A DNA stretch of 64,000 bases from contig NZ_AP025739.1 in assembly GCF_003574315.2 (NCBI RefSeq), forward strand, positions 6,820,001 to 6,884,000, read 5' to 3'. A program made the translations under genes and the position numbers. Source of the stretch: Capsulimonas corticalis. Its GTDB lineage: Bacteria > Armatimonadota > Armatimonadia > Armatimonadales > Capsulimonadaceae. The stretch's first letter is position 1; the number at the start of each line of letters is the position of its first letter. The notes beneath the pieces are model-generated. The model saw only the letters and a program-made list of their open reading frames with translations. It searched no databases and had not been told where the DNA came from. Below are positions 42,624-51,639 of the stretch, in pieces.

Positions 42624-43673
42624 CTAATTCCTCAGCGCCCACGTCACCCCGCGCTCAATCCGATCCATCAAGAAATCCATATGCCCGCCGGGCGCTTCGT
42701 AGAAGAAGCTGCGAACGCTGCGGCCCTGGAGGACGTTCGCGATTTTTTGCGCGCCGATGTTGGCGTGGAATTCGTCGTGGACTCCGCCGTCGAGGTACAC
42801 GTTGCGGGTGTGCTTGAACGCGGCGTGATGCTTGCGGACGATCTCCAGGGGGTCGTTCGCCATCCAGCGCCGCCAGACGGTTGGGCGGAACTGGTGCTGG
42901 GCGTCGTAGAGCCAATCGACCTGACCGGGATGTTTTTTGCCGAGAGGCGAATAAGCGGCGGCGAGCGCCATGGCGTAGGTGGGACCGCTCTGGATCGGAG
43001 TCAAAGCGCGGACTTTATCGAGCGGATAGAGCTTGGCGTCGTCGCCGGAAACGAGCGGCAGCTGGGAGATATTGAAATCACAGTCCGGGGCGAGCGCGAC
43101 GACGTGGCCGAAGATCTTGGGATAGGCGTATCCCAGTCGCAGAGCGCCGAAGCCGCCGCTGGAGTGGCCGGCGATGATCCGATTGGCCGGGCCATGGGCG
43201 ACGCGATAGTGGCTTTCGACGAAGGCGACGACATCCTTGGCGATGTAATCCGCGTACTTCCCCTGCGCCGGCGAATTGATATACTGACTGCATGACCATC
43301 GGGTGCGCCCGTCGATCACAACGATCACCACCGGCGCGGCGGCGTCCACAAGGTTCTGCACCGAGTTCTTCCAGATGTCGGCGTCGCGGATCGCGTCATC
43401 CGGTGAGCCGCCGAAGCCGGGGAGGTAGTAGACGACGGGCAAAACCGCGGCGTTATCGTACTGCGGCGGCAGAAATACGGCGATCTTTCGATTGGAGGGA
43501 TCGTTCAGCGGATTGCCCTGTAAGCTCTTGCTGGGAACGATCGGAGTTTCGAGTCGAACCTGCGCGGAGGCGGAGTGTAATGTCATGGCGCTCAGGATTC
43601 CGGCGATGAGCAGAAACGTGATGTACGGGACGCACTGGCGACGCATACGGGATCGGTTCGTGAAATATTGCAA
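42624..43673 (-). CDS. secreted alpha/beta-hydrolase esterase (esterase D family)
   Basis: A 349-residue exported serine hydrolase. The TTG at 43673 has GAGGAG 7 bp upstream, whereas the open frame to 43727 would cross a terminator hairpin. The signal peptide is basic (NRSRMRRQ) then hydrophobic (YITFLLIAGILSAMTLHS) and ends SASAQ. The catalytic Ser sits in IIAGHSSGGFGALRLGY, the Asp in YLDGGVHDEFH and the His in APGGHMDF. YYLPGFGGSPDD forms the oxyanion region. It belongs to the esterase D/mycolyltransferase-like group; the ester substrate is unknown. Confidence 0.85.
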   Translation of the reverse strand: MQYFTNRSRMRRQCVPYITFLLIAGILSAMTLHSASAQVRLETPIVPSKSLQGNPLNDPSNRKIAVFLPPQYDNAAVLPVVYYLPGFGGSPDDAIRDADIWKNSVQNLVDAAAPVVIVVIDGRTRWSCSQYINSPAQGKYADYIAKDVVAFVESHYRVAHGPANRIIAGHSSGGFGALRLGYAYPKIFGHVVALAPDCDFNISQLPLVSGDDAKLYPLDKVRALTPIQSGPTYAMALAAAYSPLGKKHPGQVDWLYDAQHQFRPTVWRRWMANDPLEIVRKHHAAFKHTRNVYLDGGVHDEFHANIGAQKIANVLQGRSVRSFFYEAPGGHMDFLMDRIERGVTWALRN

Positions 43674-43692
43674 ACGTACTCTCCTCACGCCG

Positions 43693-43728
43693 AAACACAA
43701 AATGCCGGCGAACGAATTCGCCGGCATT
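43693..43728 (-). terminator. terminator of the lepB-purC-apgM operon
   Basis: A 12-bp perfect stem AATGCCGGCGAA / TTCGCCGGCATT with a CGAA loop is followed on the minus strand by TTGTGTTT, 20 bp after the apgM stop. Confidence 0.85.
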
Positions 43729-43747
43729 CCACTTAAGAGATTTACCC

Positions 43748-44938
43748 TTACTTCTCTCCCAGCAGCATTTTGATCAGCTGCGTGCCGTCTTCCACCTGGG
43801 TCTTCGCCTCTTCCACCGCGCGCTCGTCGAACGGATAGTGCGACTGCGTATGCGGGCGGCTGGAGTCGTAAAGCAGGAACGGGACCGGCCCCTCTTTGTG
43901 CGTCTTCAAAGCCAGGGGCGTCGCATGGTCGGGAACGATCAGCAGGCGGTAGTCGCCGCGCTTCTCCATACCCTTGCGCAGAACGCTGACGACCTTTTTG
44001 TCGATGTCTTCGATGCTGCGCAGCTTGTGCTCGAGGTTGCCCTCGTGACCGGATTCATCGGGCGATTCGATGTGCAGATAGATGAAATCCAGACTGTCCA
44101 GGGCGGCCAGCGCGTAATTGGCCTTCGCGGTGTAATCGGTGTCGATATAGCCTGTGGCGCCGGGGACATCGATGATCCGCATGCCGGTGGCGCGGCCGAG
44201 GCCGCGCACGACGTCGACCGCCGTGATGACGCCGCCGGTCTTGCCGTGCGTCTGCAAAAACTGCGGCATGGACGGCGCATAACCCTGCCCCCAGAGCCAG
44301 ATCATGTTGCCCGGCGCCTTACCCTCTTCACGGCGGCGCTGATTGATCGGATGATCGTTCAGAATCTCCAGCGAATCCAGCATGAGCTGCTGCAAGAAAT
44401 CCTCGCCATCGCCCTTCGGCCAGTACTTCGCCAGTTCCTGCCCGGCAAAGTCGTGCGGCGGCGTGGTCTCCATGTTGGTCTTGCCGTCGCGCCACGCCAT
44501 GATGTGCCGATAGCCGACGCCGGGATAGAACTTCAGCTTGCCGCCGCCGAGCTTCTTATCGATCAGCTCGATCAGCGGACGCGATTCTTCGGTGGTGATG
44601 TGGCCGCTGGAGTAATCCAGCAGCGTGGTTCCGTCGGAGGTGACGAGCGAGCACCGGAAGGCGACGTCGTGGCGATCCAGCGGAACGCCCATGGCGACAG
44701 CTTCGATCGGGCCGCGCCCCGTGTAGTACTGGCGCGGATCGTAACCGAGGAGGCACATATTGGCGACATCGCTGCCGGGATACATCCCGGCGGGGACCGT
44801 CAGCACCGAGCCGACGAGCGACTGCTCGGCGAGCGCGTCAAAGTTCGGCGTGTGGGCGGCCTGCATCGGCGTCTTGCCGTCGAGTTCGGGCATCGGCAGG
44901 TCGGCCATGCCGTCGGGGATCAATTGGATATACTTCAT
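43748..44938 (-). CDS. apgM: 2,3-bisphosphoglycerate-independent phosphoglycerate mutase, archaeal type
   Basis: A 396-residue glycolytic enzyme of the alkaline phosphatase superfamily, interconverting 3- and 2-phosphoglycerate with two metal ions. Landmarks are LIPDGMADLP with the first metal Asp, then PGSDVANMCLLGYDP with the phosphorylated Ser, GPIEAVAMGV, HIESPDESGHEGN with two metal ligands, and LLIVPDHATPLALKTH with the Asp-His ligands. It overlaps purC by 4 bases and is followed by a strong terminator. Confidence 0.92.
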   Translation of the reverse strand: MKYIQLIPDGMADLPMPELDGKTPMQAAHTPNFDALAEQSLVGSVLTVPAGMYPGSDVANMCLLGYDPRQYYTGRGPIEAVAMGVPLDRHDVAFRCSLVTSDGTTLLDYSSGHITTEESRPLIELIDKKLGGGKLKFYPGVGYRHIMAWRDGKTNMETTPPHDFAGQELAKYWPKGDGEDFLQQLMLDSLEILNDHPINQRRREEGKAPGNMIWLWGQGYAPSMPQFLQTHGKTGGVITAVDVVRGLGRATGMRIIDVPGATGYIDTDYTAKANYALAALDSLDFIYLHIESPDESGHEGNLEHKLRSIEDIDKKVVSVLRKGMEKRGDYRLLIVPDHATPLALKTHKEGPVPFLLYDSSRPHTQSHYPFDERAVEEAKTQVEDGTQLIKMLLGEK

Positions 44939-45885
44939 TGCTGTGCTCCCTCATGGAGTTCTCGGCCCGTCAGGCGGCGATAGGCGTCCCGGTACTTCTC
45001 GGCGGTCTTTTCGACGATCTCCGCCGGCAGCGCCGGTCCGGGGGCCGTTTTGTCCCAGTCCAGAGTCAGCAGATAGTCGCGGACAAACTGCTTATCAAAC
45101 GAAAGCTGCGCGCGGCCCGGCTTGTAGTCCGACGCCTCCCAGAAGCGCGAGGAATCAGGCGTCAGAGCCTCGTCGATCAAGATGATCTGACCGTCGATCT
45201 CGCCAAATTCAAACTTGGTGTCCGCGATGATAATCCCATGCTGGGCGGCGTAGTCCCGCGCCGTCGTATAGAGCGCGATACTCTTAGCCTTCAGCTCCTC
45301 AAAGGCCGCCTGCCCCACGATCTCGGCGGCGCGCGCCTGCGTGATATTCTCATCGTGACCGCTATGCGACTTGCTGGCCGGCGTGAACAGCGGTTCGGGG
45401 AAGAGGTCCGATTCGCGCAGACCGACGGGAACGGGGATGCCGTACAGGTTCACGGTCCCGCCATGGCCGAACATCGTCTTATAGTCGTTGTACGCCGATC
45501 CCGCGAGATATCCGCGCACGACGCATTCGACGGGGAACGCCTTGCACTTCTTCACGAGCAGCGAGCGCCCTTCGAGCTGCGAGACAAGCTCGGAGGTGAT
45601 CTCGGTTGCGCCGGCGTCACGCAGGCGCTGGCCGATCGTATCCATGTCCGTCGCGATCAGATGGTTCGGCAGGAGATCCTTGGTCAATTCGAACCAGAAC
45701 ACGGACATCTGAGTCAGAACGCGGCCCTTGTCCGGAATGCCGGTGGGAAGGACGACGTCGAAAGCCGAGATACGATCTGTGGCGACGAGCAGCAGCGCAT
45801 CGCCCAGGTCATAAACGTCCCGGACCTTGCCCGTGACGAACTTTTGCAGTCCGGGAATATCCGTGCTGATTACTGGTTCCGGCAT
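44935..45885 (-). CDS. purC: phosphoribosylaminoimidazole-succinocarboxamide synthase
   Basis: A 316-residue ATP-dependent ligase joining aspartate to CAIR in purine synthesis. Markers are GKVRDVYDLGDALLLVATDR, ISAFDVVLPTGIPDKG, FPVECVVRGYLAGSAYNDY, GHDENIT, and IIADTKFEFGEIDGQIILID with DSSRFW at the ATP and substrate site. Length is standard for the long bacterial form. It is the middle gene of lepB-purC-apgM: 38 bp after lepB and overlapping apgM by 4 bases. No other pur gene is in the window. Confidence 0.96.
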   Translation of the reverse strand: MPEPVISTDIPGLQKFVTGKVRDVYDLGDALLLVATDRISAFDVVLPTGIPDKGRVLTQMSVFWFELTKDLLPNHLIATDMDTIGQRLRDAGATEITSELVSQLEGRSLLVKKCKAFPVECVVRGYLAGSAYNDYKTMFGHGGTVNLYGIPVPVGLRESDLFPEPLFTPASKSHSGHDENITQARAAEIVGQAAFEELKAKSIALYTTARDYAAQHGIIIADTKFEFGEIDGQIILIDEALTPDSSRFWEASDYKPGRAQLSFDKQFVRDYLLTLDWDKTAPGPALPAEIVEKTAEKYRDAYRRLTGRELHEGAQQ

Positions 45886-45923
45886 GAGTTTCGTGAGTAC
45901 CTTTGTGTGTTAAAATGCGGATG

Positions 45924-46400
45924 TTAGAAGACAACCTTGCCGAGGATCTGGTTCGTGTCCACCGGGCCGTAATCGCGGCTGTCTTCGGAGTGTTCGTAAT
46001 TGTCGCCGAGGACAAAAATCGTAATCTTACCCAACTGAGGCTTCTTGAGTAGGTCGCCTTTGGGCGATGCGGCAAAGTCCACGAACATATCGTCGAAGGA
46101 CTTGTAACCCTGAGGCGTCCAGACTTGCTTGGGCGGCTTCGGCAGTCCGTCCTTCTCCCGAATATAAGCGATGCGCTTGATGACTTCCGTACCGTCGTCG
46201 GTGCGGAATACGATCACATCGCCGATTTTGAGCTGGTCGAGCGGCGCGTGCTTCCAAACAAACACCGTTTGTCCCGTATGGAATGTCGGCTGCATCGAGA
46301 CGCCGCTGACCACGACGCGCTGAAAATTGAAATAAGCGTAGAGAGCGGCGGCGAGCAGAATGCTCAGCACGAACCACTCTCGTTTCCTCAAAGAGCGCAT
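45924..46400 (-). CDS. lepB: signal peptidase I
   Basis: A 158-residue membrane peptidase that removes signal peptides. ATG at 46400 has AGGAGG 8 bp upstream, so the frame extension to 46460 is not used. An N-terminal helix (WFVLSILLAAALYAYF) anchors it. The catalytic Ser is in VVVSGVSMQPTFHTGQ and the catalytic Lys in GTEVIKRIAY. Box D/E is FVLGDNYEHSEDSRDYGPV. Single-anchor, short form like the Bacillus SipS group. It begins the lepB-purC-apgM operon, 77 bp after the thrC stop. Confidence 0.93.
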   Translation of the reverse strand: MRSLRKREWFVLSILLAAALYAYFNFQRVVVSGVSMQPTFHTGQTVFVWKHAPLDQLKIGDVIVFRTDDGTEVIKRIAYIREKDGLPKPPKQVWTPQGYKSFDDMFVDFAASPKGDLLKKPQLGKITIFVLGDNYEHSEDSRDYGPVDTNQILGKVVF

Positions 46401-46477
46401 GCTATCCGCCTCCTGTGTATAGGCGGAATTAACATGCGAACGTCCTAGGGCGATACTCATTCGGGATCAATTGAACC

Positions 46478-47536
46478 TCACAATCCTAAAGCTTGGACGA
46501 CAGCTTCGAGCGAGGCGGGGACGGTAATCGGGTGCGGCGCACTCTTGATGGCGCGATCCGGGTCTTTCAATCCATGACCGGTGAGGGTCACGGCGATAGA
46601 AACGGGCTCGCCGCCGAAATAGCCTTGAGCGGCAAGCTTTCGCAGTCCGGCGATGGGCGCGACGCTTGCGGGCTCGGCGAAAACGCCTTCCAGCGTCGCC
46701 GTCATGGCGTAGGCTTCAAGAATCTCTTCGTCGGTCACTTTGTCGATCAATCCATGGGACTGATCGCGTGCGGCAAGCGCGGATTCCGCAGATGCGGGAT
46801 CGCCGATACGAATGGCGGTCGCGATCGTGTGCGGCTTTGCGACAGGCGCGCCATCGACGAGAGGCGCCGCCCCGGCCGCCTGGAAACCAAGCATTTTGGG
46901 CAGTCCCGATACTTTACCCAGTTTATGGTACTCTTGATACCCTTTCCAGTAAGCCGTAATGTTACCGGCGTTTCCAACCGGAATCGCATGGTAATCGGGC
47001 GCAAATCCCAGGTCGTCGCAAATCTCAAACGCCCCGGTCTTTTGCCCCTCGATGCGAAACGGGTTGACGGAGTTGACCAGCGCCAGCGGGTACTTCGCCG
47101 TGATCTCGCGCACCAATCGCAGCGCGTCGTCAAACGTCCCCTCAATCGCGATGACCTTCGCGCCATGGATCAGCGCCTGGGAGAGTTTCCCCAGCGCGAC
47201 ATCCGTGTTGGGCAGCAGCACCACGCAGTCGATCCCCGCCCGCGCCGCATACGCGGCGGCGGCGGCGCTGGTGTTGCCGGTGGAGGCGCACATGATCGCG
47301 GTCGCCCCCTCCTCCACCGCTTTGGTCACGGCGAGCGTCATGCCCCGGTCCTTGAACGATCCCGTGGGGTTCATTCCCTCGAACTTCAAATAAAGCTTGA
47401 TATTCGGCGCGATCGCCGCCGCCAGCCTGGGCGCCTCGATCAGCGGCGTATCGCCCTCAGCAAGCGAAATCACCGGCGTCGACTCCGTCACCGGTAAGTA
47501 AGCTCGATATTTGTTGATGATTCCTTGTCGCAGCAT
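46478..47536 (-). CDS. thrC: threonine synthase
   Basis: A 352-residue PLP enzyme making threonine from O-phosphohomoserine. The PLP lysine is in [11 protein letters not shown]. The phosphate-binding and cofactor segments are [31 protein letters not shown] and [13 protein letters not shown]. Length is that of the short (class II-like) bacterial form. ATG at 47536 gives the family start [14 protein letters not shown]. The preceding pathway enzyme, homoserine dehydrogenase, is encoded 1 kb upstream on the same strand, separated by a flavin reductase and two palindromic elements. Confidence 0.95.
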   Translation of the reverse strand: MLRQGIINKYRAYLPVTESTPVISLAEGDTPLIEAPRLAAAIAPNIKLYLKFEGMNPTGSFKDRGMTLAVTKAVEEGATAIMCASTGNTSAAAAAYAARAGIDCVVLLPNTDVALGKLSQALIHGAKVIAIEGTFDDALRLVREITAKYPLALVNSVNPFRIEGQKTGAFEICDDLGFAPDYHAIPVGNAGNITAYWKGYQEYHKLGKVSGLPKMLGFQAAGAAPLVDGAPVAKPHTIATAIRIGDPASAESALAARDQSHGLIDKVTDEEILEAYAMTATLEGVFAEPASVAPIAGLRKLAAQGYFGGEPVSIAVTLTGHGLKDPDRAIKSAPHPITVPASLEAVVQALGL

Positions 47537-47569
47537 AAGTGTTGATTCCCGATGAGCCGTCTTATTGAC

Positions 47570-47713
47570 GGCCCTCATCCCCAGCCCCTTCTCCCAATTT
47601 TGGGAGAAGGGGAGCCAGAGTTTATAGTGATAAGATCTTTCGGATCAAAAATCCGAAATCTTAACCCTCTCCCAGAATTGGGAGAGGGTGGCCCGGAGGG
47701 CCGGGTGAGGGCT
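47570..47713. repeat. palindromic intergenic element, copy D
   Basis: Same orientation as copy C: it begins GGCCCTCATCCCCAGCC, with inner hairpin CTTCTCCCAATTTTGGGAG, and ends GGCCGGGTGAGGGCT. It lies 9 bp beyond the stop of the flavin reductase gene and 34 bp upstream of thrC. Confidence 0.9.
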
Positions 47714-47722
47714 CCGCGCGCC

Positions 47723-48325
47723 TCACTCCCAAGTCTTCGGCAGCGTCAGCACCTCTCCGTTGAGCGAGAGATAGTCTTCCACCCCCACGCTCGCCAGCAG
47801 ATCGGCGGCCAGAGGATCGAAGCCGTTTTCCGAGGCAAATTCATCGCGCAGGTAAACGCCGGTCACCTGGGCGACCACGAATTCGCATTTGCTGGGCGGC
47901 AGCGCCACGATTTGCAGCAGGCGGCACTCCAGCGCGGCGGGACATTCGACGATACGCGGTGGCGCGACGGTTTCGGATTTCGCGGGGTTCACGTTCAAAC
48001 GCTCGAAATCATCCTCGGGTTCGCCATGCGACGCGGACTGCGTCATGATCTCCGCCAGATAGCGCGGCACAAGGTTGACCACAAATTCACCGTTCGCGCG
48101 GATGTTCTGAAGCGTGCGCTTCTCGCTCCCATCGGGCCGGAGCCCGAAGGAAAGACCGAGCAGCGGCGGGTAGTTGGAGAGGGCGGCGTACGAGCTGAAC
48201 GGGGCGATGTTCTTCACGCCATCGCCGTCTTGCGTCGAAACGAGCGCCAGTGGGCGCGGCGCGATGAGCTGCGCCCAGAGCCGGCCATTCAAGTCACGGG
48301 GAATCTGATCCGCCGGCAGGTACAT
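47723..48325 (-). CDS. flavin reductase family protein
   Basis: A 200-residue FMN-binding split-barrel protein. Markers are the N-terminal IAPRPLALVSTQDGDGVKN and IAPFSSYAALSNYPPLLGLS that hold the FMN phosphate, the KRTLQNIRANGEFVVNLV segment, and the C-terminal EFVVAQVTGVYLRD. Related proteins reduce flavins with NAD(P)H for monooxygenases or bind FMN for unknown redox steps. ATG at 48325 is preferred over the TTG at 48346. It stands between two palindromic elements, with no evident operon. Confidence 0.85.
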   Translation of the reverse strand: MYLPADQIPRDLNGRLWAQLIAPRPLALVSTQDGDGVKNIAPFSSYAALSNYPPLLGLSFGLRPDGSEKRTLQNIRANGEFVVNLVPRYLAEIMTQSASHGEPEDDFERLNVNPAKSETVAPPRIVECPAALECRLLQIVALPPSKCEFVVAQVTGVYLRDEFASENGFDPLAADLLASVGVEDYLSLNGEVLTLPKTWE

Positions 48326-48356
48326 AAAAAACCGCAGTCCCCTCAAATAAGATAGC

Positions 48357-48498
48357 CGGCGAATGAATTCGCGCCTATAAGTACGGCCGTCCGCCTTCGC
48401 GGACTTCGGAGCCTACGGCGTTTAGAGAAGCGCCTGCGGCGCTAAATCTGAACCCGCGAAGGCGGGTGACCGTACTTTTAGCCGCGAATTCATTCGCC
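48357..48498. repeat. long inverted repeat of a second family
   Basis: Arms GGCGAATGAATTCGCG-CTATAAGTACGG and, inverted, CCGTACTTTTAGCCGCGAAT-TCATTCGCC enclose CGCCTTCGCGG / CCGCGAAGGCG and a central region with TTTAG...CTAAA. The whole is about 142 bp and palindromic at several levels. It lies between the flavin reductase start and the hom stop. Unrelated in sequence to copies A-E. Confidence 0.85.
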
Positions 48499-48512
48499 AG
48501 GTTCATATAACA

Positions 48513-48533
48513 CCGAACGTCTTCGACATTCGG
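48513..48533 (-). terminator. weak terminator after hom
   Basis: CCGAACGTC / GACATTCGG (one G-T pair) with a TTC loop is followed on the minus strand by TGTTATAT. It lies 30 bp after the hom stop. Confidence 0.4.
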
Positions 48534-48563
48534 CAAAAATGACAATCAACACGCCGCCCGAAC

Positions 48564-49853
48564 TCACTCCTCGACCCGGATCGAGTTCTGAACGCCGGCG
48601 ACGAATTTCAAGCGGCCGATTACGTCCAGCGCCGAGCGCAGGTTGGCTTCGATGGCTTTGTGCGTGATCCAGACGATCTCGGCGTCGCCGTCCGGAAGCG
48701 CGCGCTGGACGACGCTTTCGATGCTGACGTCGAAATCGCCGAAGACGCTGGCGATGCTGGCGAGAACCTTGGGACGATCGTGCGCGACGAGGCGGACGTA
48801 AAACTTGGCTTCCAGTTGATCGACGCCGACGGCGGGTTTGCTGTCGAAGCAGGTGCAGCCCATGCGGCCGGTCGAACCGCTGCGGATATTGCGCGCCGTT
48901 TCGATAATATCGCCGACAATCGCCGAACCGGTCGGCATGCTGCCGGCGCCGCGTCCGTAGAACATCACGTCGCCCACGGCGTCGCCCTGCACGAAGACCG
49001 CATTATACACATCGTTGACCGAGGCCAGCGGGTGCGACTTCGGCAGCAATACGGGATGGACGCGCACGGAGACCGCGCCGCCCAGATCCTCGCCGATGCC
49101 CAGCAGCTTGATCACGTAACCAAGATCCTTGGCGACCTCGATATCGCGCTTGGCGATCTTGGTGATGCCCTCGACCGAGATATCGGCGAGATTGATGCGG
49201 GAGTTGAAAGCAATGCTCGCGAGGATCGCCGTTTTGTACTGCGCGTCGAAGCCGCCGACATCGGCCGTCGGATCCGCTTCCGCGTAGCCCTTCGCCTGCG
49301 CTTCGGCCAGCACGTCGGCGAAATCGGCGTCATCGCTCGTCATTTTCGAGAGGATATAGTTGGTGGTGCCGTTGACGATCCCAGCGACCTTGCGGAATTT
49401 GTTGCCGGCGAGCGCCTGCTTGAGCGGCTGGATGATCGGGATGCCACCGGCGACGCTGCCTTCGAAGCTGAAGTCCAGTCCGTTCTGCTCCGCCGCATGC
49501 AGCAGCGCGTTGCCGGACTTCGCCATCATCTCTTTGTTCGCGGTGACGATATTCTTGCCGTTTTTGATCGCGCGCATGACCAGGTCATACGCCGGATCCA
49601 TGCCGCCGACCAGTTCACAGACGATGTCGATCTCGGGATCGTCCGTAACGTCCTCGGGGCGCGTGGTGAGGATCGCAGGATCGACCGCGAAATCCCGCGC
49701 TCGGTCCAGGCTGCGCACGGCGATCCGCTTCACGGTGATCGGCGCACCGACGCGCTTGGCGATCGTCTCCGCGTTCTCCGCCAGGATGCGGGCCGTTCCG
49801 CCTCCGACGACGCCAAAGCCGATCAATCCGACATTGATATGATCTTTACTCAC
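48564..49853 (-). CDS. hom: homoserine dehydrogenase
   Basis: A 429-residue NAD(P)-dependent enzyme reducing aspartate semialdehyde to homoserine. It has the Rossmann motif GLIGFGVVGGGTARIL, then NGKNIVTANKEMMAK and FEGSVAGGIPIIQPLKQAL. NGTTNYIL follows, then EADPTADVGGFDAQYK with the catalytic Asp and Lys. A C-terminal ACT domain (FYVRLVAHDRPKVLASIASV) gives threonine feedback. GTG start overlaps the accB stop (GTGA), with GGAG 7 bp upstream. It feeds threonine synthase encoded nearby. Confidence 0.96.
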   Translation of the reverse strand: MSKDHINVGLIGFGVVGGGTARILAENAETIAKRVGAPITVKRIAVRSLDRARDFAVDPAILTTRPEDVTDDPEIDIVCELVGGMDPAYDLVMRAIKNGKNIVTANKEMMAKSGNALLHAAEQNGLDFSFEGSVAGGIPIIQPLKQALAGNKFRKVAGIVNGTTNYILSKMTSDDADFADVLAEAQAKGYAEADPTADVGGFDAQYKTAILASIAFNSRINLADISVEGITKIAKRDIEVAKDLGYVIKLLGIGEDLGGAVSVRVHPVLLPKSHPLASVNDVYNAVFVQGDAVGDVMFYGRGAGSMPTGSAIVGDIIETARNIRSGSTGRMGCTCFDSKPAVGVDQLEAKFYVRLVAHDRPKVLASIASVFGDFDVSIESVVQRALPDGDAEIVWITHKAIEANLRSALDVIGRLKFVAGVQNSIRVEE

Positions 49854-50329
49854 GATGGCTCCACATAGAACAGAGGCTGTCCCATCTGCACGAGCTTGCC
49901 GTTTTCCGCCACGATCTCGACGACGCGTCCCGACTTCTCCGCCGGCACTTCGCTGTACGTCTTCATGGCTTCGATCAGACCAATCGTCTGATCGACGGCG
50001 ACATAATCGCCCACATTAATAAACGGAGGATCGTCCGGTGTCGGCGAGCGATAGAACACGCCCACCATCGGGGACTCCAGCGCGACGCGCGTCGTGGATT
50101 TTGCGGGCGCGGCCGGGGCCGCCGCGGGGGAGGAAACCGGCGCGGAAACCTGAGGAACGGCCGCCGGCCACATCTGCGGCGCGGCGAAAACAGGCGGCGC
50201 CTCCGCGCTCACGCCCTTGATCCGAATCGCGATCCCTTCCTGCTCAATCTCCAGATCGGAGAGCCCGTGCTCCACAACCAAAGCGAGCAGCCGGCGTATC
50301 GTCTCCGTTGAATTGTCGATCTCGGTCAA
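49850..50329 (-). CDS. accB: biotin carboxyl carrier protein of acetyl-CoA carboxylase
   Basis: A 159-residue carrier that shuttles carboxyl groups on biotin for fatty acid synthesis. The N-terminal helix region (ETIRRLLALVVEHGLSDLEI) is followed by an Ala/Pro-rich linker and the biotinyl domain VALESPMVGVFYRSPTPDDP. The biotin Lys is in IEAMKTYSEV, where Thr replaces the usual Met after Lys. TTG at 50329 with GGGAG 6 bp before it is chosen; the longer frame to 50710 crosses the promoter. accC is not adjacent. It overlaps hom by 4 bases. Confidence 0.93.
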   Translation of the reverse strand: MTEIDNSTETIRRLLALVVEHGLSDLEIEQEGIAIRIKGVSAEAPPVFAAPQMWPAAVPQVSAPVSSPAAAPAAPAKSTTRVALESPMVGVFYRSPTPDDPPFINVGDYVAVDQTIGLIEAMKTYSEVPAEKSGRVVEIVAENGKLVQMGQPLFYVEPS

Positions 50330-50419
50330 TCGGTGCTCCCAAAGAGGGCGGCCAGAGGGAGGATTTCCAGCAAAACCACTCAAAAACTCCCCGCCAGCCG
50401 CCGAAAAAATGCGTTTGGT

Positions 50420-50448
50420 ATTGTAGCATGTGGCCAAATTGAAGTCAA
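50420..50448 (-). promoter_or_regulatory. near-consensus promoter of accB-hom
   Basis: On the minus strand TTGACT (50448-50443), a 17-bp spacer and TACAAT (50425-50420). Transcription near 50413 gives a leader of about 84 nt. Confidence 0.8.
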
Positions 50449-50510
50449 GCGCGTGGCGAGGCGCGCTCATGGCAGGAATCCCCCCCTTGCACGGCGAATC
50501 AGGCCCCATC

Positions 50511-51578
50511 ATGAGTCTGACAAATTTACGCGAGCAGATCGACGCTATTGATAGCGAACTGGTCTCTCTTCTCAATCGACGCGCCGAGATTTCTCTGCAA
50601 GTCGGCAAGCAAAAAGCCGGCGAACCCAACGTACGCATCTTTGCTCCCGAGCGCGAGCGCGACGTCATCCAGCGCGTTCTTGCGCTGCACAGCGACGGCG
50701 CGCTGCCCAAGGACGCGCTGGTGGCGATCTATCGGGAGATCATCTCCGCCAGCATCGCGCTGCAGCGGCCGATCACGGTCGCCTACTGGGGACCGCCCGG
50801 AACATTCACGCACATGGCCGCATTGCAGCGGTTCGGATCGTCGGCGCAGTTCCACGACGCCTCCAATATCCCATCGATCTTCGGTGAAGTCGAGCGCGGG
50901 CTGGCGGACTTCGGCGTCGTTCCCGTCGAGAACTCCACGGAGGGCGTCGTTAACTACACGCTGGACATGTTCCACGAGACGGAGCTGAAGATCTGCGCGG
51001 AGATCTACATCAACATCGCGCATCAGCTGGTCAGCCAGGCAAAGTCAATCGCGGACATTAAGCGGCTGTACACGTTCAGCCAGCCGCTCGGTCAGTGCAA
51101 GCAGTGGGTGGAAACGCATCTGCCGAACGTCCCGATTGTCGAGACGATGCCGACGTCGCGCGCCGCCGAGCGCGCCTCCGAGGATCCCGAAGGCGCCGGC
51201 ATCTCCACCGAAAAAGCCGCCGAGATTTACGGCGTCCCGATCCTGCAGCCCCATATCGAGGACAACGCGAACAACCGCACCCGCTTCCTGGTCATCGGGC
51301 GCAATGAGCCGCCGCAGACCGGCCGGGACAAAACCAGCGTGCTGTTCGCCGTGAAGAACGAGCCTGGCTCCCTGGGACGCGCCCTGCGCGCCTTCGAAGA
51401 CCACAACGTCAACCTCAGCATGATCGCCTCCCGGCCCACGCGCAACGTTTCCTGGGAATATGTCCAGTTCGCCGACTTCCAGGGACACGAAAAGGACGAG
51501 CCCGTACAGCGCGCCCTCGCCGAACTGCGCAAGCATTCCATCTATGTGAACGTGCTGGGATCTTATCCCGAAGGCTGA
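50511..51578 (+). CDS. pheA: bifunctional chorismate mutase / prephenate dehydratase
   Basis: A 355-residue P-protein of phenylalanine synthesis. Residues 1-85 are an AroQ chorismate mutase (LREQIDAIDSELVSLLNRRA, then RERDVIQRVLALH). The prephenate dehydratase domain follows with TVAYWGPPGTFTHMAA, VPVENSTEGVVNYTLDM and NNRTRFLVI with the T-R-F motif. A C-terminal ACT domain (LFAVKNEPGSLGRALRAF, and the ESRP-like IASRPTR) gives phenylalanine inhibition. ATG at 50511 is the family start; the ribosome site is weak. It is divergent from accB-hom. Confidence 0.95.
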   Translation: MSLTNLREQIDAIDSELVSLLNRRAEISLQVGKQKAGEPNVRIFAPERERDVIQRVLALHSDGALPKDALVAIYREIISASIALQRPITVAYWGPPGTFTHMAALQRFGSSAQFHDASNIPSIFGEVERGLADFGVVPVENSTEGVVNYTLDMFHETELKICAEIYINIAHQLVSQAKSIADIKRLYTFSQPLGQCKQWVETHLPNVPIVETMPTSRAAERASEDPEGAGISTEKAAEIYGVPILQPHIEDNANNRTRFLVIGRNEPPQTGRDKTSVLFAVKNEPGSLGRALRAFEDHNVNLSMIASRPTRNVSWEYVQFADFQGHEKDEPVQRALAELRKHSIYVNVLGSYPEG

Positions 51579-51603
51579 CCCCCCGGGAAACCTTGGCGTC
51601 TTT

Positions 51604-51630
51604 GGGAACCGCGCCGCGCGGTCCCTTGTT
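51604..51630 (+). terminator. hairpin between pheA and dapF
   Basis: GGGAACCGCGC / GCGCGGTCCC (one bulge) is followed by TTGTT. It ends 10 bp before the dapF ATG, so it may be a weak terminator of pheA or a structure affecting dapF initiation. Confidence 0.4.
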
Positions 51631-51639
51631 GGACATGGC

